Assembly (NCBI GenBank): GCA_900660155.1
Contig: CABFPE010000303.1
Location: 747,199 to 780,459, forward strand
DNA length: 33,261 nt
DNA from: Hofstenia miamia
Lineage: Eukaryota > Xenacoelomorpha > Acoela > Hofsteniidae
Reading direction: 5' to 3'
The position numbers and the translations under genes are program-made. Positions 1 to 11,041 of the stretch are shown here, one piece after another. The notes beneath the pieces are model-generated. The model saw only the letters and a list, made by a program, of their open reading frames with translations, was not told where the DNA came from and did no database searches. Position 1 is the first letter of the stretch. The number at the start of each line of letters is the position of its first letter.

Positions 1-27
1 TATATATATATATATATATATATATAT
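1..27. repeat. (TA)n microsatellite at window edge
   Basis: Uninterrupted TA dinucleotides from base 1, so the tract continues left of the window. Confidence 0.95.
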
Positions 28-1052
28 TCAGGATGAGTTACGCAGCTTTTTAAGGCCTCAAAAATTGCAACAGTACTGTTTTATATCAAATTTTTCTTGC
101 GAAAAGTTTGGAATTATAGGAGTTACGCGGAATGCATAGGCGCCTTAGCCAGGGTATTGATATAAATTATGATTGTCAAGTATCAAGTATTTCAAGTATT
201 TCGCTTTCTACTTAAGTAGTTTTCAAGTATTTCTGCAAAGTCAGTTTTCACGGACAAAGTATATTTTCATCATAATATAACTAAGAAATAATAGTTGTTC
301 GCAGAGGTGAAATCAATACTCCGTTTTTCAACGGAGGCAGACGTTGCATTGATTGACAAGATCTGTAAACCTAACCTCTGCTATCTATGAATTTGTGCGC
401 TCCACTAATTTAATATATCCGGCAACTTCATAAATTTTGACGTCAATTAGACAGTCAATTGTAAACGCCAATTTTTGTGAAGTTCATTAGATTGAGCTCC
501 GGAATTCTTCCCCCGCTAGCGGTGTTGCAGCCTTTCTTGCAGAAACATTTGGTGGCGACCGCATTTCGTTGAGGCCAGTGTCACATATTTCAGAATTTTT
601 CCAATACAACATCTGATTGATGAAATGTAAAAAAAAGATTTTCGTGCTGCTCGCAGTCGTTAACAGTGAATTTACGTTTAATGTTTCGGTCGAGTGTGCT
701 TACAATTTCCAACTCAGGATTTTTTAATGTCGTCAAATCTCCGAATACATGAATTTTTCAAGGTTTCTTTGATCGAATTTGCACTGATAACTATTGTCTG
801 GAATTGAGGGTTTTCTAGGTTTTCAGGCATGGTACATACTTTGTCAGCTTGATAAACACTTTTACTTGTGCAAAAAATTAGAGCAGGTGCATAATTAGTG
901 CAAAACGAGGACCTCAAATTCAATCAACAAACAGTTGTATTTTCCATGATAGGGTAAACATTTCCTAATGCCATAAAAAATTTCATGCCATGCTAAACCT
1001 GCATTAGTCAATTGACCTTAGAGTTTATTAAATGTAACTGTGTTAGAGAGTA
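28..1052. other. No gene recognised
   Basis: Ordinary A+T-rich sequence. The only substantial open stretch (714-923, minus) has no motif I recognise. A short tandem of TCAAGTATTT-like words at about 175-235 is the only local repetition. Confidence 0.5.
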
Positions 1053-1063
1053 GAGTTACAATA

Positions 1064-1352
1064 TGGGCTTAGCATGGACCCGAACCCGACACGACCCGAA
1101 AGTTTGCTACCCGACCCGACCGAAAACAGATTTTCATTCGCAAAATGTATGGTATTGGATCTCTCTGAAATCATTCTCTGATAATGTAATCCAAGTCATT
1201 TATTGTTGTTCCCTAACATCTTCAATTATTTTCAAATCGAATCGTGATTAACATCACTTTGCTGATATTTCCTGCGCTCAGTAGCACTGAGCGAGTACCA
1301 AAATCCGACTCGAAAGGCGAAAGTGGGTCGGGTTTATTCGGGTACCTGATGT
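1064..1352. mobile_element. Candidate hAT-like miniature element with ACCCGA subterminal repeats
   Basis: The left part carries repeated ACCCGA/ACCCGAC words (1078-1122). The right part carries their reverse complements (GGGTCGGGTTTATTCGGGTACC, 1324-1345). Clustered GC-rich words in opposite orientation at the two ends of about 290 A+T-rich bases is typical of non-autonomous hAT elements. Exact termini and an 8-bp duplication could not be fixed. Confidence 0.4.
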
Positions 1353-1636
1353 CATTCTCTTGTAGAAAATTTAAGGAATGGCAATAAACATTTGATATTT
1401 TGCTTTATACTGCGCTTTTATAAGTATTTTTACTATATTTTCGTGTACATTTTTGCTTTCACTAAATTGAGGGTTTGAGGTGATTTATTGAATGATTAGA
1501 TCGATGTCCCTAAAAAGTTTTGCTTGCAATTTTGGTACATCATCTGTGATACTGTAACAACTTGAAGTTGAATTCTTTTGTTGATTATTCAATGGGTTTT
1601 GTTCAACTCTGCAAATACTCAGCGTCGTGGCTGTTA

Positions 1637-1798
1637 TTACCAAGCTACACTCGGATAATTCATAGATAACTTTATATGCTCACCGGCTAGGTTTTCCTCT
1701 CCAAGGCTTTGTTGTTTTTCAAGTTTCTCTAATAGTTCATTACTTTCATTTGGCTGAAATGCTATCAAGGTATCCATCTTCGCTATGTACAATGCCAT
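1637..1798 (-). other. Short coding-like frame, unrecognised
   Basis: A 53-codon minus-strand frame with an ATG, reading MALYIAKMDTL, then NESNELLEKLEKQQSLGEEN. Its charged, helical composition is unlike translated A+T-rich noise. It sits just left of the 1873-2312 insertion, and weakly coding-like minus-strand frames continue at about 2430-2640 on the other side, so it may be part of an older element that was interrupted. No family assigned. Confidence 0.2.
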
Positions 1799-1872
1799 AT
1801 TATTCAGTGCATGTTAGTCACATTTCGGTTATATAGCAGTTGGAAGTGATCTTCCAGTCATTGCATGGGAAT

Positions 1873-2312
1873 CATGGGGCGGGAACAGGGGTGGCAAGGA
1901 TGGCAGCTGCCACCCCAACTTTGAAACGGAGTTGGCAGCAAATGTTATTTGCCACCTCAATATTTATAACCGAAAAAAATAATAAGAAAAAATATTTGTT
2001 AATAGCCACCTGTTAATTGCCACCAATAACTGCTAATGGCCACCAATATTAAGTCAAATGTTAAATATTAAATTTATATATTTGAATAAATGCATAGTAT
2101 TATGAGTTTTTTATGAGCCATTTTTTTGTTTCAGTGCCATGAATTTTTGAATTAATACATCTCGTGTTTTATTTTTGTTGTTATTTTTGTGGAGTGTTTT
2201 TGTTGTATTAATTTTGCGGAGCTAATATTTTTAAACGTCTTTTGCGGTTGGCATCTCTAAGTCGGAAGATTGCCCTTGCCACCTCAAAATTTGAACTGTT
2301 CCCGCGCCCCTA
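1873..2312. mobile_element. Non-autonomous hAT-like element with perfect 8-bp target-site duplication
   Basis: A 440-bp insertion flanked by ATGGGAAT at 1865-1872 and 2313-2320. The left end reads CATGGGGCGGGAACAG and the right end (reverse complement) TAGGGGCGCGGGAACAG, so the ends are inverted copies with small differences. Repeated TGCCACC/GGTGGCA words (1891-1914, 1948-1957, 2006-2046, 2276-2284) form the subterminal and internal repeats. No transposase coding is present. Confidence 0.85.
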
Positions 2313-2320
2313 ATGGGAAT

Positions 2321-3363
2321 GGGCACTCTAAGGAGCCATTTCGGTTAAAGTCTAATATCCAGGGGTATTCTGAGCGTTGTTGAGCAACGTTGTTTCTTCT
2401 TTCACTCGGAATATCACCTTTATCATAATAACTAGGCTATTTTATTCTCTTTTATAAAACCACTAGACTCTTCAAGGCGGAATCAATTTCAGCAATTTCA
2501 TAAAGTGTTTTCAGTTGCTTGAGTTGGAAATAATTTTCCTTATCAAACCAACTGCTAGTCCGCGATGTCTGGCTCTTGGTCGATGCAACCAAAGAATTCC
2601 GTCCACAAGATGTTGATACGCTTCGTCAAGTTCACTATATTGCACAATATTGATTAAATCATCCATCTATTCCTCATAAAATATGAACTAAATTCCAACC
2701 TCCTCTCTGTTTGAAGTTACTGATTGTGATGCCAGGTGCAAACTATTGGTATGTGCTTACCATGCTATGCGTAGAAGAAGGAAGAGCAAAACAGATATTC
2801 TGAGAGTAGAGCCGGTGCCCGTCGCCTGCCTGTAGCCCGTATCCACAAAAATATGTCCTTTGGTTTGTCCGTGCGTAATCCTGTTATGTCTGAAGCAAGA
2901 TGATATTTAATTAAGATAGCTTGATGCAACAAGAAAACCTGCTAGTGCACTAATATCCATTCATACTTAAATGGTTATAACAACTATCAATATAGTTTAC
3001 GTCAAATACCAAGTCAAGTACTTTTGTTGCAGGGTTGCCACTTGGTTACTTTTAAATGGCTAATTAGTTTTGATTACTTTTTAGTACCTTATTTTCTTGA
3101 TTGTTTGCACTTGTATATCTCAATCTAGAATTAGTTAATGGAGAATGCCATTTTGACTGACCTAATGAAGGAACATTAAAGCAATCTCCCTGTTCGACAG
3201 ACACATTTAAATTTCGTTATTTCTTTAATACAGGCTCTTCTTATAAAAAATTTCTTGGTTACTTTTTGTCTTGAATAAAGTAGCAACTCTGTTTTGTTAG
3301 CATCATAAAGAAGCTTAATTTTAAACGATAAAGTTTTATCAATTTATTGAGCATTCGTGCATT
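2321..3363. other. No gene recognised
   Basis: Scattered short minus-strand frames at 2430-2640 look faintly protein-like but no motif can be named. A GC-richer patch at 2800-2860 has no recognised identity. Confidence 0.4.
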
Positions 3364-3705
3364 CAGTGTTGGAACCGTGCCGTGCCTCTTGTCATTTTTA
3401 CAGACGCCCTCGTGCCTGTGTCGTGCTCACGCCCACATTAAAATACGTATAAAACATATTTGTTATTTTATTTTCTAAATCTATCAATTTGCATGTTAAA
3501 ATCATCGAAAATTGTGTTTGTTGAACACTTTGTTAAACTAAAGAAACAATTTGGCGCCAAAAGCATGTCATTATTATAGGTTTAATCTAGGATGCCTTTT
3601 ACATTCATCGGAAATTTTATTAAATTTCGTGGCGTGCTCGTGCCTAACTGCCTTTTTTCTTGCCGTGCTCGTCTCGAAAAATCTAAAAACACACTTCCAA
3701 CACTG
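3364..3705. mobile_element. hAT-like miniature element with TIR CAGTGTTGGAA
   Basis: CAGTGTTGGAA at 3364-3374 is matched by its perfect inverse TTCCAACACTG at 3695-3705. CGTGCC / CGTGCTCGTGCC words are repeated inside both ends (3376-3440 and 3630-3672). Flanking octamers CGTGCATT and CCTGTATC match at 5 of 8, consistent with an old duplication but not proof of one. Length 342 bp, no coding capacity. Confidence 0.7.
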
Positions 3706-3869
3706 CCTGTATCAAATCACAATTATGGACAACACATCCGTGTGAAAATACTTTAAATGGTCTGCATATTAATCTTTTACTAGAAATTGGTTTTAGTTAT
3801 TACAATAGGACAGTACACTGCTTGTATGACCTTGTAAAATATGTAAATGACATTAATATATTGGATAGA

Positions 3870-4166
3870 TAAGGCTGAGCGATTCAGCAAAATCGAATCC
3901 AACAGAAATAGGCGAATCGAACCTTTTCGATTTTTTATCAAACAGGCATCAGAAGTAACAGGCTCGTTTTAACATGACCCCCTTTGAAAAAATTACATTG
4001 CTATAATTGTCTGTTAATATAATTACTGTTAATATAAATATTTTTTGTGTAGTATGTAGGACCATGCTACATTAGCAATACCTCCGCACACCAGCAAAAA
4101 CCGAATCGAAATAAATGAAAATCCAATCGAAATCGAAATTAAAATTAGCTGAATCGCACAGCCTTA
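3870..4166. mobile_element. hAT-like miniature element, TIR TAAGGCTGnGCGATTCAGC, with target-site duplication
   Basis: The 19-bp terminal repeats TAAGGCTGAGCGATTCAGC (3870-3888) and its inverse at 4148-4166 differ at one base. Flanking octamers are TGGATAGA (3862-3869) and TGAATAGA (4167-4174), a 7/8 target-site duplication. Subterminal AATCGAA-type words occur in opposite orientations at the two ends. Length 297 bp, no coding capacity. Confidence 0.85.
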
Positions 4167-4174
4167 TGAATAGA

Positions 4175-4730
4175 TGGCATGTTCTTAATAGATAATTTTT
4201 ATTTCTATTTCTAATTTTTATTTAGCTTAGTTTTTCTATGTACATTTTATGTTGTATTTACTAGATTGTAAACATTCATATTTGCTCATAATGCAGATTT
4301 GTAGATTTATACAACAATTGTAGCGCAAAATAGACCCATAAAGCTATTGAATGATTAACTCAAACTATACGGAACGTCTTCCAAAATTCACATAGTACGA
4401 TCCTTACTGTACATAAATACGATTAATTTTATCAATGCAATATCAGAAGATGCCAGTAAAATGTTACTCTTTGATATTGAGGAAGACAGTTAATTCTTAG
4501 TGTGTTAGTGTAATATTTTATGTGCTATGTTAAAATTTTTGTTATAAATCAAAATAAAGGCTTATGTAGATAGATATATAGAAAATACTTATCAATAAAT
4601 AGGCCTAATGTATTTCAAAAAAATGGTTTTAAGAATGAAATTCTCGAACAACGAAAATATCCAGTTAAGTTAAGCGCCTGCATGCTTGTTCTTTAGAACC
4701 TCTTGCGTGCCCGTACACATTTACCTGTGT
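4175..4730. other. No gene recognised
   Basis: A+T-rich, with stops in all frames and no structure that I can name. Confidence 0.5.
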
Positions 4731-4735
4731 CCAAT

Positions 4736-5048
4736 ACGGGCCCTACCCAGAGTTGTAACTGGGGCGTGATTTCAAGCTCGGGCCCTTTAAGTCTTTACCC
4801 AGGCCCAGTGCGGCCAGTTGCAATTGTTAAGTTCAGGCCCAAGCCCGGTTCGGGCCCGTAATTTCCAAAACCATAATAACTGCAATTTTTGTAGTCGTGG
4901 ATTTCCTTTTTGTTATAAAATAAATCAATTAAATATATTTGTTGATATAATATTGTAATATAAGAGTAAGAATGTATATTTATTAATAAAATTTTGAACA
5001 ATTATAGACCCGTTGTAGAGAAATTTCATACCCACGTCCCGGGCCCGT
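4736..5048. mobile_element. Candidate hAT-like miniature element with GGGCCC subterminal repeats
   Basis: ACGGGCCC at 4736-4743 has its inverse at 5041-5048. Between them, GGGCCC/GGCCC/GCCCGG words recur at 4780-4860 before an A+T-rich core. Layout matches the neighbouring hAT-like elements. The true ends and target duplication are not clear. It ends about 60 bp before the forkhead exon. Confidence 0.4.
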
Positions 5049-5107
5049 TTCATTCTAGCAGATGTCATTTGTTATTTTAATCTTAGAGTAATGTGAGCAA
5101 AGTTTAG

Positions 5108-5295
5108 TTATTGGAAAGCCTCGCAAGCAGAGAAGAAATCCTTGGGGAACAGAATCTTACGCAGACTTGATTGAAAGAGCCATTAAAGAATCTGCAGAAC
5201 AACGGTTAACCCTTTCGCAAATATACGCCTGGATTGTTGCCAATGTGCCTTATTTTGCCGAAAAAAATGATAGCGAGTCTTCGATAGGGTGGAAA
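5108..5295 (+). CDS. foxo: FoxO-like forkhead gene, exon with N-terminal half of the forkhead domain
   Basis: This exon encodes helices 1-2 of a forkhead DNA-binding domain. In frame from 5122 it reads Arg-Lys-Gln-Arg-Arg-Asn-Pro-Trp-Gly, then SYADLIERAI, RLTLSQIYAW, NVPYF and, at the end, ESSIGWK. FoxO proteins have RRNAWG, SYADLI, RLTLxQIYEWMV, VPYF and SNSSAGWK at the same places, including the extra residues before GWK that mark the FoxO subfamily. FoxO factors act in the nucleus downstream of insulin/PI3K-Akt signalling. The donor is GTAAGT after codon AAA (phase 0). The acceptor is probably the TTTAG ending at 5107, because an in-frame TAA at 5089-5091 excludes the earlier TTAG. There is no in-frame ATG, so at least one upstream coding exon must exist; I could not find it in 1-5000. 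Divergent features are Pro for Ala in NxWG and Ala for Glu in IYxW. Confidence 0.87.
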
Positions 5296-6092
5296 GTAAG
5301 TTTCTATATTATTTAAACTTATAATCAATTAAGTTCTTAATAAATCAGAACATTTTTAGATTTGAAAATAAAGTAAGTTAGCTTCTAAAGTTAGTCTTTC
5401 TCTTTTTTGCTTATCATTCATTAACGTGGGTGTAAAATTGCATGATCTTCTTACCCTAATCTGCACGGTGTGTGTAAATAAAATTTTATTTTTTATTTTT
5501 TGAAAAAATCGTTTTAGGCGAATTTTAAACAAACACGTTTGTTTTTTTATTGAACACTAGATTTAGTTTGTAAATACAAAGAAAAGCAGGTTTATTTCAG
5601 GATTTCAATGGAATAGTTGAATTATAGATCCCAAATATAAACAAGTAGCATCAGAAATGTGCATGTGAACAATTTTCGACCCCATCCAAAAAAATTCCAA
5701 ATGGGAAAAAATCTGTACAATTTAAGCAATGAAACAGCATTTTTTTTTCGTTTCTTAAGCGTGTTTTAAACTTTTGTTATAAAATATATTCTTTTAAACA
5801 TACCCAACCTGAATCTCGGTTTTTCAGCTTTCACTTTACAAGCGGTTTTGTTCACATTTTCAAAAAAATTTCTCCAAGTGTATTAAGATTTACGAATCTT
5901 GGGATGTTAGGATATTTATTGCTAGATGCGATCCCATGTAGTTTTTAACATTTGTAGGAAAAAATAATGCTGTGGCTGAAGTTATTGAACAGTTTTTAAT
6001 GAATTTTCAAATGTTTTAAAATTCATTTAACTTATCACCAAAATTAAGGTTCAGAGAAGCCAGCAGTCTAATCCCAATGGCGTTGCCGAGGG

Positions 6093-6381
6093 CAGGCCCG
6101 TGGCTTGCATTTGAAATTTAAGGAGGCCTGGCCTCGCAAAGTTCAATAAATTAATCATAGTTTTACTCATATGAAATACTTTCACACTTTTTCATTGGAT
6201 TTTTAAATAGAATGGCATTAGTATTTTATATATTCAACTAAAATATATTCACTCTAACTTAGTTAAAGAATGTTAGAGTTAATACTACGGAGTTTTGAAT
6301 CCAGGATGCCAAGAGGAAGGGGGCCCAGTGGCCCAACAGGGAGGGCCATGGCTTCCTGTCCCTCCCCTAGCCACGGCCCTG
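6093..6381. mobile_element. hAT-like miniature element with TIR CAGGsCCGTGGCT
   Basis: Left CAGGCCCGTGGCTTGC and right (reverse complement) CAGGGCCGTGGCTAGG match at 13 of 16. Interior ends carry GGCC-rich words around an A+T-rich core. Flanking octamers GCCGAGGG and GCGGGGAG match at 5 of 8. Length 289 bp, non-coding. Confidence 0.6.
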
Positions 6382-6712
6382 GCGGGGAGTCACCCTATCC
6401 TCTCTATTAGTTTTCAAATTATGAGAATATATAATCATTAGAGATTTTAAAAGATTCCGGGATACAATAGAGTAAGAATTTATTTTTTTCAGAATTCGTC
6501 ATTAAATTTTGTTTTCATTTTGAATAGATTAACGTCTGTGACTAACCAGAGACTACTAGATATTACATGGACTGGAAACAAAAACAAATATCGTTAGCGC
6601 ATTGCCAGGTTTAGGCAATGAATTCCGTCCTCACTTACAGCCTCAAGTTGCCCCATCTGGCGGTGATTAGCTAAACTTACTTATGCACATCCATTATTTC
6701 AATTCTCTATAG

Positions 6713-7284
6713 TAAGGCTGTGCGAGTACTCGAATTGTACTCGATACTCGGGTTTTAGTCAATTACTCGTACTCGACTCGAGATTTTTGTTGATTTATTT
6801 ATAGAGTCTATAGTGGTCACGAGTACCTAGCATCTCGTAATGTTTTACGCTAAATGCCTTTAAATTACGCTGCAGTAGGATGGATGTCAATCCGCAATAA
6901 TCCCTAATATCAAATTTGGCACTTCATTGATTTCCAACTTGAAATGTAAAATGCTTGGGTCAATGCATTAACACGAGTGTATTTTCAACTGTCAAAAGCT
7001 TCTTGTGGTTGTTTTCTCCTCTTTTCTGAAATCGATTTTAAAACGGTATGATTTATTTACTTTTTTTATTTGATTTTTTGGTATCTTGTGTACGTGTACA
7101 TGTAATTGTATAATTCTTTTTTGTGTGATGGCCAGATGTATACAAATTACCTAGAATGCCAAAAGTATGTACAAATTAAAAGCACATATCGTACATGTAG
7201 AGCTATGGCCCTGCGAGTCGTGATGTTATTGATTCGAGTCGAGTCAGATTTCGAATCTTCACCTTGTCTACGCACGTAGGCTTA
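6713..7284. mobile_element. hAT-like element with ACTCG subterminal repeats, right end uncertain
   Basis: The left end TAAGGCTGTGCGAGTACTCG starts with the same 13 bases (one variable site) as the 3870-4166 element but has a different subterminal word, with ACTCG repeated about six times at 6728-6782. Inverse CGAGTC words appear at 7215-7250. The right end may be the degenerate CGCACGTAGGCTTA ending at 7284. No target duplication was found. Related TIR with a different inner repeat suggests a sister family. Confidence 0.5.
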
Positions 7285-7289
7285 TCAAT

Positions 7290-8360
7290 ATGTAAATCTG
7301 TGTGAGTGTGTATATTTAAAATGTACATTGTATATTTATTAATATTTAAGCAAAACTATGTAAAAGCGACTCTTAAATAACTTTCTGTTAAAGTCTAAAT
7401 GTAGGAATTTTTGCGGTTATATTATATATAAACGTATCTATATGTTAATCTTAGAACAAGGCCGCTCTTAACAACATCATATTCAAAGAAAAGTAAACAA
7501 CAGATGTAGTCATTGTGAAGGATTAAAAAATCGTGGAGGTCTTGTTCGCCCATCCAATTTCACGTTTTCCTTATCCATTTGTATTTTGAAAATATTTAAG
7601 AAAATTTTCCCCGAAATTTCTAAGAAGCCTGATACCAGAAGAAGACTTATGTCCATTTTATGAGCAGTTCTTCCTGAAACATTCATTACAGTATACAAAT
7701 GCACTAACAAAATCTTATTTACTTGTTGTAACATTTTTTTAAACAATGGTTGTAAACTTATTAGAAATCAACTTTGTTTATATAATAGAGATGATAGAAA
7801 AAATAAAAAAATATTATTAATATTATATGTTGTATTATAATAGATTATGAAAAACTCAAATTTAGAAATTTGTAATGTTACCCTCACTTCTGCATGTTGT
7901 TATTTCAGTAGGTAGGCTTTGTTGTTAAGATCGGCCTTGCTTAGAATGCACACAAACGCAAACTACTTAAAATGCTTGACCAATTCACTTGGAATAATAC
8001 CATATATTCCATATTGGTAGCTGGAAATTTGTGGATATCAGAAGTATATTTTTGCTTCATTTCATTTGATAGCTGACTAGTTAGGCATTTCATAATAATT
8101 TCAAGTCTATATGATTCTTTAAGAAATGGATGAGAATATATCATGATATTTTGTTGAAGTACTTGAATTAGAAAAACTGTCACGACCTATACTGAACTTA
8201 TGCGTAATAAGGACTAAGTTAATTATTATGAAGTTTGGATATAAATATGAACTTTTCGTTTAATTATATTAATATATTATTAAATTGCAAGCAAGGAAAT
8301 ATTTTATTGTTCACGATTGAAAATTCGAATTTGTTTATATTTATTAATTTTTCTGTTTAG
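7290..8360. other. No gene recognised
   Basis: Two minus-strand frames of 78 and 80 codons (7510-7746, 7941-8183) have no motif I can name. The rest is A+T-rich. Confidence 0.4.
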
Positions 8361-8640
8361 GTCCCTTCTGATAAACGGTATCAGTCACGAAAACACTTGA
8401 CAAAAAGAAGGTCTGAAGCAATTCCAAATTTTTTACCGAATTGCTGTAGTCAATTGACTTTTAATAATCTATTCAGAAGATGCTCCCACAACGTCGAATG
8501 GATATTCAAAAGAAGAGAGATTGCTCATTTATTAAATGTTTAACTGGCCATATGATGCCATCTGAAAACGAGGCCCAGCTAGTTTTTCTTGAAATAGTAG
8601 AGGTGGTTTACAGAAGCCAAGTTTAGTTCACCATTATTTT
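8361..8640 (+). other. Coding-like remnant, unrecognised
   Basis: After CTGTTTAG at 8360 a frame stays open for about 60 codons (VPSDKRYQSRKHLTKRRSEA near its start, RREIAHLLNV at its end). After a frame change the sequence continues in protein-like composition (CLTGHMMPSENEAQLVFLEI) to about 8620. Two adjoining protein-like frames broken by a frameshift suggest a decayed transposon gene. It is not part of the forkhead gene, because the flanking forkhead exons join perfectly without it. Confidence 0.25.
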
Positions 8641-9325
8641 AAACAAATTGTTGATAACTCAATACCTAAAATAGTATATTTCAAATGAAACAATCAAGAA
8701 CATGTATTTAAAAAATGCAAAGATTGCTGATATATCTGATTTGGAATGCAGCAATCGTCATTCAATTTATGGTTATTTTTCGAAAACATTTTTCAAAAGT
8801 TTTTTGAATGGATTTGATTGCAGGTTGTTTTGTGAATGATTGTGTACCTGGTAAAAGTATTCAGAGGAAGATCAGGAAATGCAACGATTGGTAAAAGTGA
8901 AAATTTTCATCGTTAGACTACATGCACCGCTTCCTACTAGACTAGTTTGAATAATTTTTTGTATTTTGTAAATCATTTATAACAGTGATTTTTTATTTTT
9001 AGTTTTATATTTGTATTTCATACCGTTCTTGAAAATTTTTTTTGTGTGTTTATGCATAAATTACTTTTACATAACAAAATGAAAAGATTTGTGAATATGT
9101 CAATTATGCCTAAACTTGGCACACAGAATTTTGGTTTCTGGTCCATGTATATTATACTAGTCTCTGCACTAACCCTATTTGATCATTCTAATTTCAACCA
9201 GCTAGCATTTAAAAATATCACAAAACTTGTAATTAATATATACAGAATAATTTTTATAGTTGTATGCATTACAAACATCGAATCTATATCACATTAGTGA
9301 TGAAAAAACGCTTTGAAAATATACT

Positions 9326-10578
9326 TAGAGTCCGGCCCGTACTGGTTTTCGTCAAAATCTACGGGTTGCACACTACGAGTTACGGGTTAGTTTTACAGGC
9401 TCAAATAATTAAAACACATTTTTTTGAAAAATTAATTTCCGAACATACTGGAAATTAATACATCCGAAAGTATTTGAGTCTCCGAGTCGTTTTTCCAAAT
9501 GCGTAAATTTGAGTAGAGATTCCTTGCGTTGTATCGCACAGAGTACTTTTTCCACAAAATCGGCTGCCAGACGCGCTCTTTGAACTGTGTGAACCTGCTT
9601 GTGGCGGCTGAAAAATCTCTCAACCTCCGCTTCAGAAGTTGGATTTTTCATTAAAAGTTGCTCCTTGAAAACTCTTACTATCATTCAGGGGTTATCATGT
9701 GTTCCCATTTAAATGTCCAATAGTAGTTTTTTCGAGCATTCGGCGACTTTTGGAGTTAGTTTCTTCGCCCAGTTAATTTCCGATTCCAGTTGTTCTTCTG
9801 TGAAAGTGTCGATTTCACCGTAACAGTAACATGATTAATAAAATATGGGAGGTATCGAAAAATAATTCCTTGCAGCTCACCATTACCCATTTCGAAAAAA
9901 TTCGCTGCAAGAGACATAACCTTTGTAGATTATAAGTGTCGGCTTGAGAAGCGTTCAAGAGCGAAAAAATTGGCTCAAGAATTGATTTGCGCGATTTAAA
10001 ATAGAAACTTCGTGACAAACTTCTTTAGACGTTTGATTCCAATTTTCTGAGAAGCTCGACAATTCTGTAAAAGCAACTGTTCCAGCGAATGTCAACAATC
10101 CGTTTAACATTTCTCTCAATCTATGAAATAAGAATCTCATTCACAATGAGATTGAGCAGGTGCGCGCCACAGCGTAAACTTCAATTTTAAAATACTTCGC
10201 GATTGATGTTTCGGGAGTCGAAGAAGTTGCCCTTTTCCTAAGAAATTGCTAAAATAGCTCTGGGTGTTTGTTTTCGTAATGTCTGCGAAGTGTGGAACAT
10301 TTGGAACAATTCTTGCACTTAGCTGTTCTCGCTAGCACGCTAATTTCAAAGAGGGATGAATAATCGCCAGTACTAGACATTTTCACTGAAAAGCAGCTTA
10401 GTGGATGTCTACACAAACCACAGCTCAAAATTGAAATTTGCTCATCGTTTGTTTATTTTAGCTGTGACGCTTTGTTCTTGTGTAAACAGCGCATGTCGCA
10501 ATCTTACGGGTCCAAGTTTTGCCTTTTACGGATTACGAGTCGGCCTTACGTGTTATGGGCGAGAAAATCCGGACCCTA
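9326..10578 (-). mobile_element. Internally deleted hAT transposon
   Basis: The termini TAGAGTCCGG (9326-9335) and the inverse of TAGGGTCCGG (10569-10578) match at 9 of 10. Subterminal TACGGGTT/TTACGGGT/TTACGAGT words occur near both ends. Between them lies a hAT transposase pseudogene on the minus strand. The flanking octamers do not match, so the exact ends are provisional. Length about 1.25 kb against 2.5-4 kb for complete hAT elements. Confidence 0.65.
9484..10380 (-). pseudogene. hAT transposase pseudogene (BED finger joined to C-terminal half)
   Basis: The ATG at 10378-10380 begins MSSTGDYSSLFEI, followed by a BED-type zinc finger CKNC...LRRHYENKH. An in-frame TAG follows at 10249-10251. 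The frame then shifts to RCGAHLLNLIVNEIL and VDIRWNSCFYRIVELL, both standard hAT C-terminal-half motifs. Further on come EEQLESEINWAKKLTP and, at 9600-9650, the dimerisation helix PTSEAEVERFFSRHK with RARLAADFVEKVL. The middle of the protein, with the first catalytic Asp residues, is missing. Further stops occur between about 9690 and 10125. The order of domains fits a single element with a large internal deletion and later decay. It cannot encode an active enzyme. Confidence 0.85.
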
Positions 10579-10622
10579 GGTCATTATACAAATCTTGTAC
10601 ATCAACACTTAAAGTTGCATAA

Positions 10623-10998
10623 TTCAATGTACGCTGTAAACGTCAAGCACAAGTTTTTTTGCATCCAAACGACTCATAAGCTGTCTTCGTCTTGACAGTG
10701 TTTCTGGGACAGATTTGTCAATACTTTTGCCGAATTTGACGACTCAAGCCTTCTACTTGAAGCTCTCCTTATGGATCACAATACCCTAAACGTTTTGCTA
10801 TGTTAGCCCCTCATTTATAATTTTTTTCTTTCACACACAATACCAAAATTTAATCTTAATCTTACATTCAGCCGGGAGAGGCTACCAACCAACGTAATTT
10901 CAATCAATTTTTTTAACTTCGATGCTATCTAGTTATTATCATTCGCTAGATAATATGGCTCAACCACAATGTGCCATAAAAAGTTTTTTCAATCAGAA

Positions 10999-11041
<43 letters not shown>

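Noticed and set aside
1063..1251. Frame of 62 codons beginning MGLAWTRTRHD
   Set aside because: Arises from the ACCCGA repeats of a miniature element; no protein family resembles it.
5087..5107. Earlier acceptor TTAG at 5086 for the first forkhead exon
   Set aside because: An in-frame TAA follows at 5089-5091, so coding sequence cannot start there.
9046..9297. Plus-strand frame of 83 codons
   Set aside because: Hydrophobic A+T-rich translation without family features; no splice or context support.
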